5,904 nt of DNA from positions 1 to 5,904 of the forward strand of contig JALOSH010000155.1 in assembly GCA_025458545.1 (NCBI GenBank). The letters are read 5' to 3'. Within the stretch, counting starts at the first letter, position 1. The number at the start of each line of letters is the position of its first letter. A model generated the notes under the pieces. That model was not told where the DNA came from, did not search any database, and saw only the letters and a list, made by a program, of their open reading frames with translations. The DNA comes from Hydrogenophaga sp. GTDB lineage: Bacteria; Pseudomonadota; Gammaproteobacteria; Burkholderiales; Burkholderiaceae. Below are positions 5,524 through 5,904 of the stretch, piece after piece. The position numbers were made by a program, and so were the translations under genes.

Positions 5524-5904
5524 GCGCGCAAAAAATCGCGGATCGCCAACAGAACCGAATCCGGGGTTTCGGTCATTTCGTAATGGCCGACCGGCAGCGT
5601 GACCACCTGCGCCGTCTTGCCCGCTGCCTTGGCCGCCTGGATCAGGCTTTGCGCTGATTTGGGCTGTGTCATCTGGTCCAGTCCGCCCAGCAGGAACAGC
5701 ACCGGGCAGGTCAGCGCTGCCATGGCCACCTCGCCTCCGGCATAGCGGTCGCAGGCGACGAAGCCGCGGTGGAACACGTTGACCGTGTCGTTGCTGCGCA
5801 GCACACGCCGGTTGAGGGCGACGCTGCTGCCGAAGACCCAGGTGCCGGGACCGTGCGCCGAAGGCGGCGCGGCCAGGGTGCTTCGGCTGAAGACGTTGAT
5901 CATC
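5520..5904 (-). CDS. Alpha/beta hydrolase, C-terminal half (runs off right edge)
   Basis: The frame is open to the right edge, so the true start and the nucleophile-elbow half are outside the window; the ATG at 5901-5903 is probably an internal methionine. The visible 127 residues hold a lid-like segment (MINVFSRSTLAAPPSAHGPG), ACDRYAGG, the strand CPVLFLLGG followed by Asp in GGLDQMTQPKSAQ (codon 5676-5678), and PVGHYEMTETPD with the catalytic-type His (codon 5583-5585). This is the Asp and His arrangement of the classical alpha/beta-hydrolase triad, with the acid after strand beta-7. Many relatives of this layout are esterases, lactonases or C-C hydrolases; the substrate is unknown. The C-terminus (IRDFLRA) is typical of the fold's last helix. 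The stop overlaps the P450 start by ATGA, so the two are probably co-transcribed and translationally coupled, suggesting they act on related compounds. Confidence 0.85.
   Translation of the reverse strand, partial: MINVFSRSTLAAPPSAHGPGTWVFGSSVALNRRVLRSNDTVNVFHRGFVACDRYAGGEVAMAALTCPVLFLLGGLDQMTQPKSAQSLIQAAKAAGKTAQVVTLPVGHYEMTETPDSVLLAIRDFLRA

Overview
The window looks like ordinary chromosome from a GC-rich betaproteobacterium, most likely a Burkholderiales member near the Comamonadaceae. This rests on the strong G/C third-position bias in every gene, the protein sequences, and the combination of a YihY-like membrane protein, a DUF2069 protein, a GlcD-type flavoprotein, a Sel1/transglycosylase gene and thyA. 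The genus cannot be fixed from this stretch. I see no insertion sequence, CRISPR array, tRNA, rRNA or phage gene.

Left part (1-2940), all on the minus strand, in transcription order from the right: a DUF2069 small membrane protein (2482-2940), a GlcD/D-2-hydroxyglutarate-dehydrogenase-like FAD oxidoreductase (1061-2485), and a gene that once encoded a secreted Sel1-repeat plus lytic transglycosylase (SLT) protein (181-1064). The first two junctions are 4-nt ATGA overlaps, so this is almost certainly one transcript. A 102-bp gap follows, then the first 26 codons of thymidylate synthase (thyA), which runs off the left edge. The transglycosylase gene is broken: the Sel1 half and the SLT half are in different frames, and the stretch that should carry the catalytic glutamate is missing at about 510-525.

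Middle (2941-4230): a 48-bp divergent spacer rich in inverted repeats separates the DUF2069 operon from a plus-strand YihY/BrkB-family inner-membrane protein (2989-4230).

Right part (4231-5904), minus strand: an alpha/beta hydrolase whose N-terminal half lies beyond the right edge overlaps a complete cytochrome P450 by another ATGA. The P450 is convergent with the YihY gene, and the two stop codons abut with no spacer (TGATCA). The hydrolase and P450 probably form a small catabolic or modification operon with an unknown substrate; no ferredoxin or reductase partner is visible.

I did not find a convincing undescribed system. The observations most worth checking are the in-gene deletion in the transglycosylase, the P450/hydrolase pair, the compact divergent control region with possible leader ORFs, and the overlapping start/stop junctions without Shine-Dalgarno sequences.
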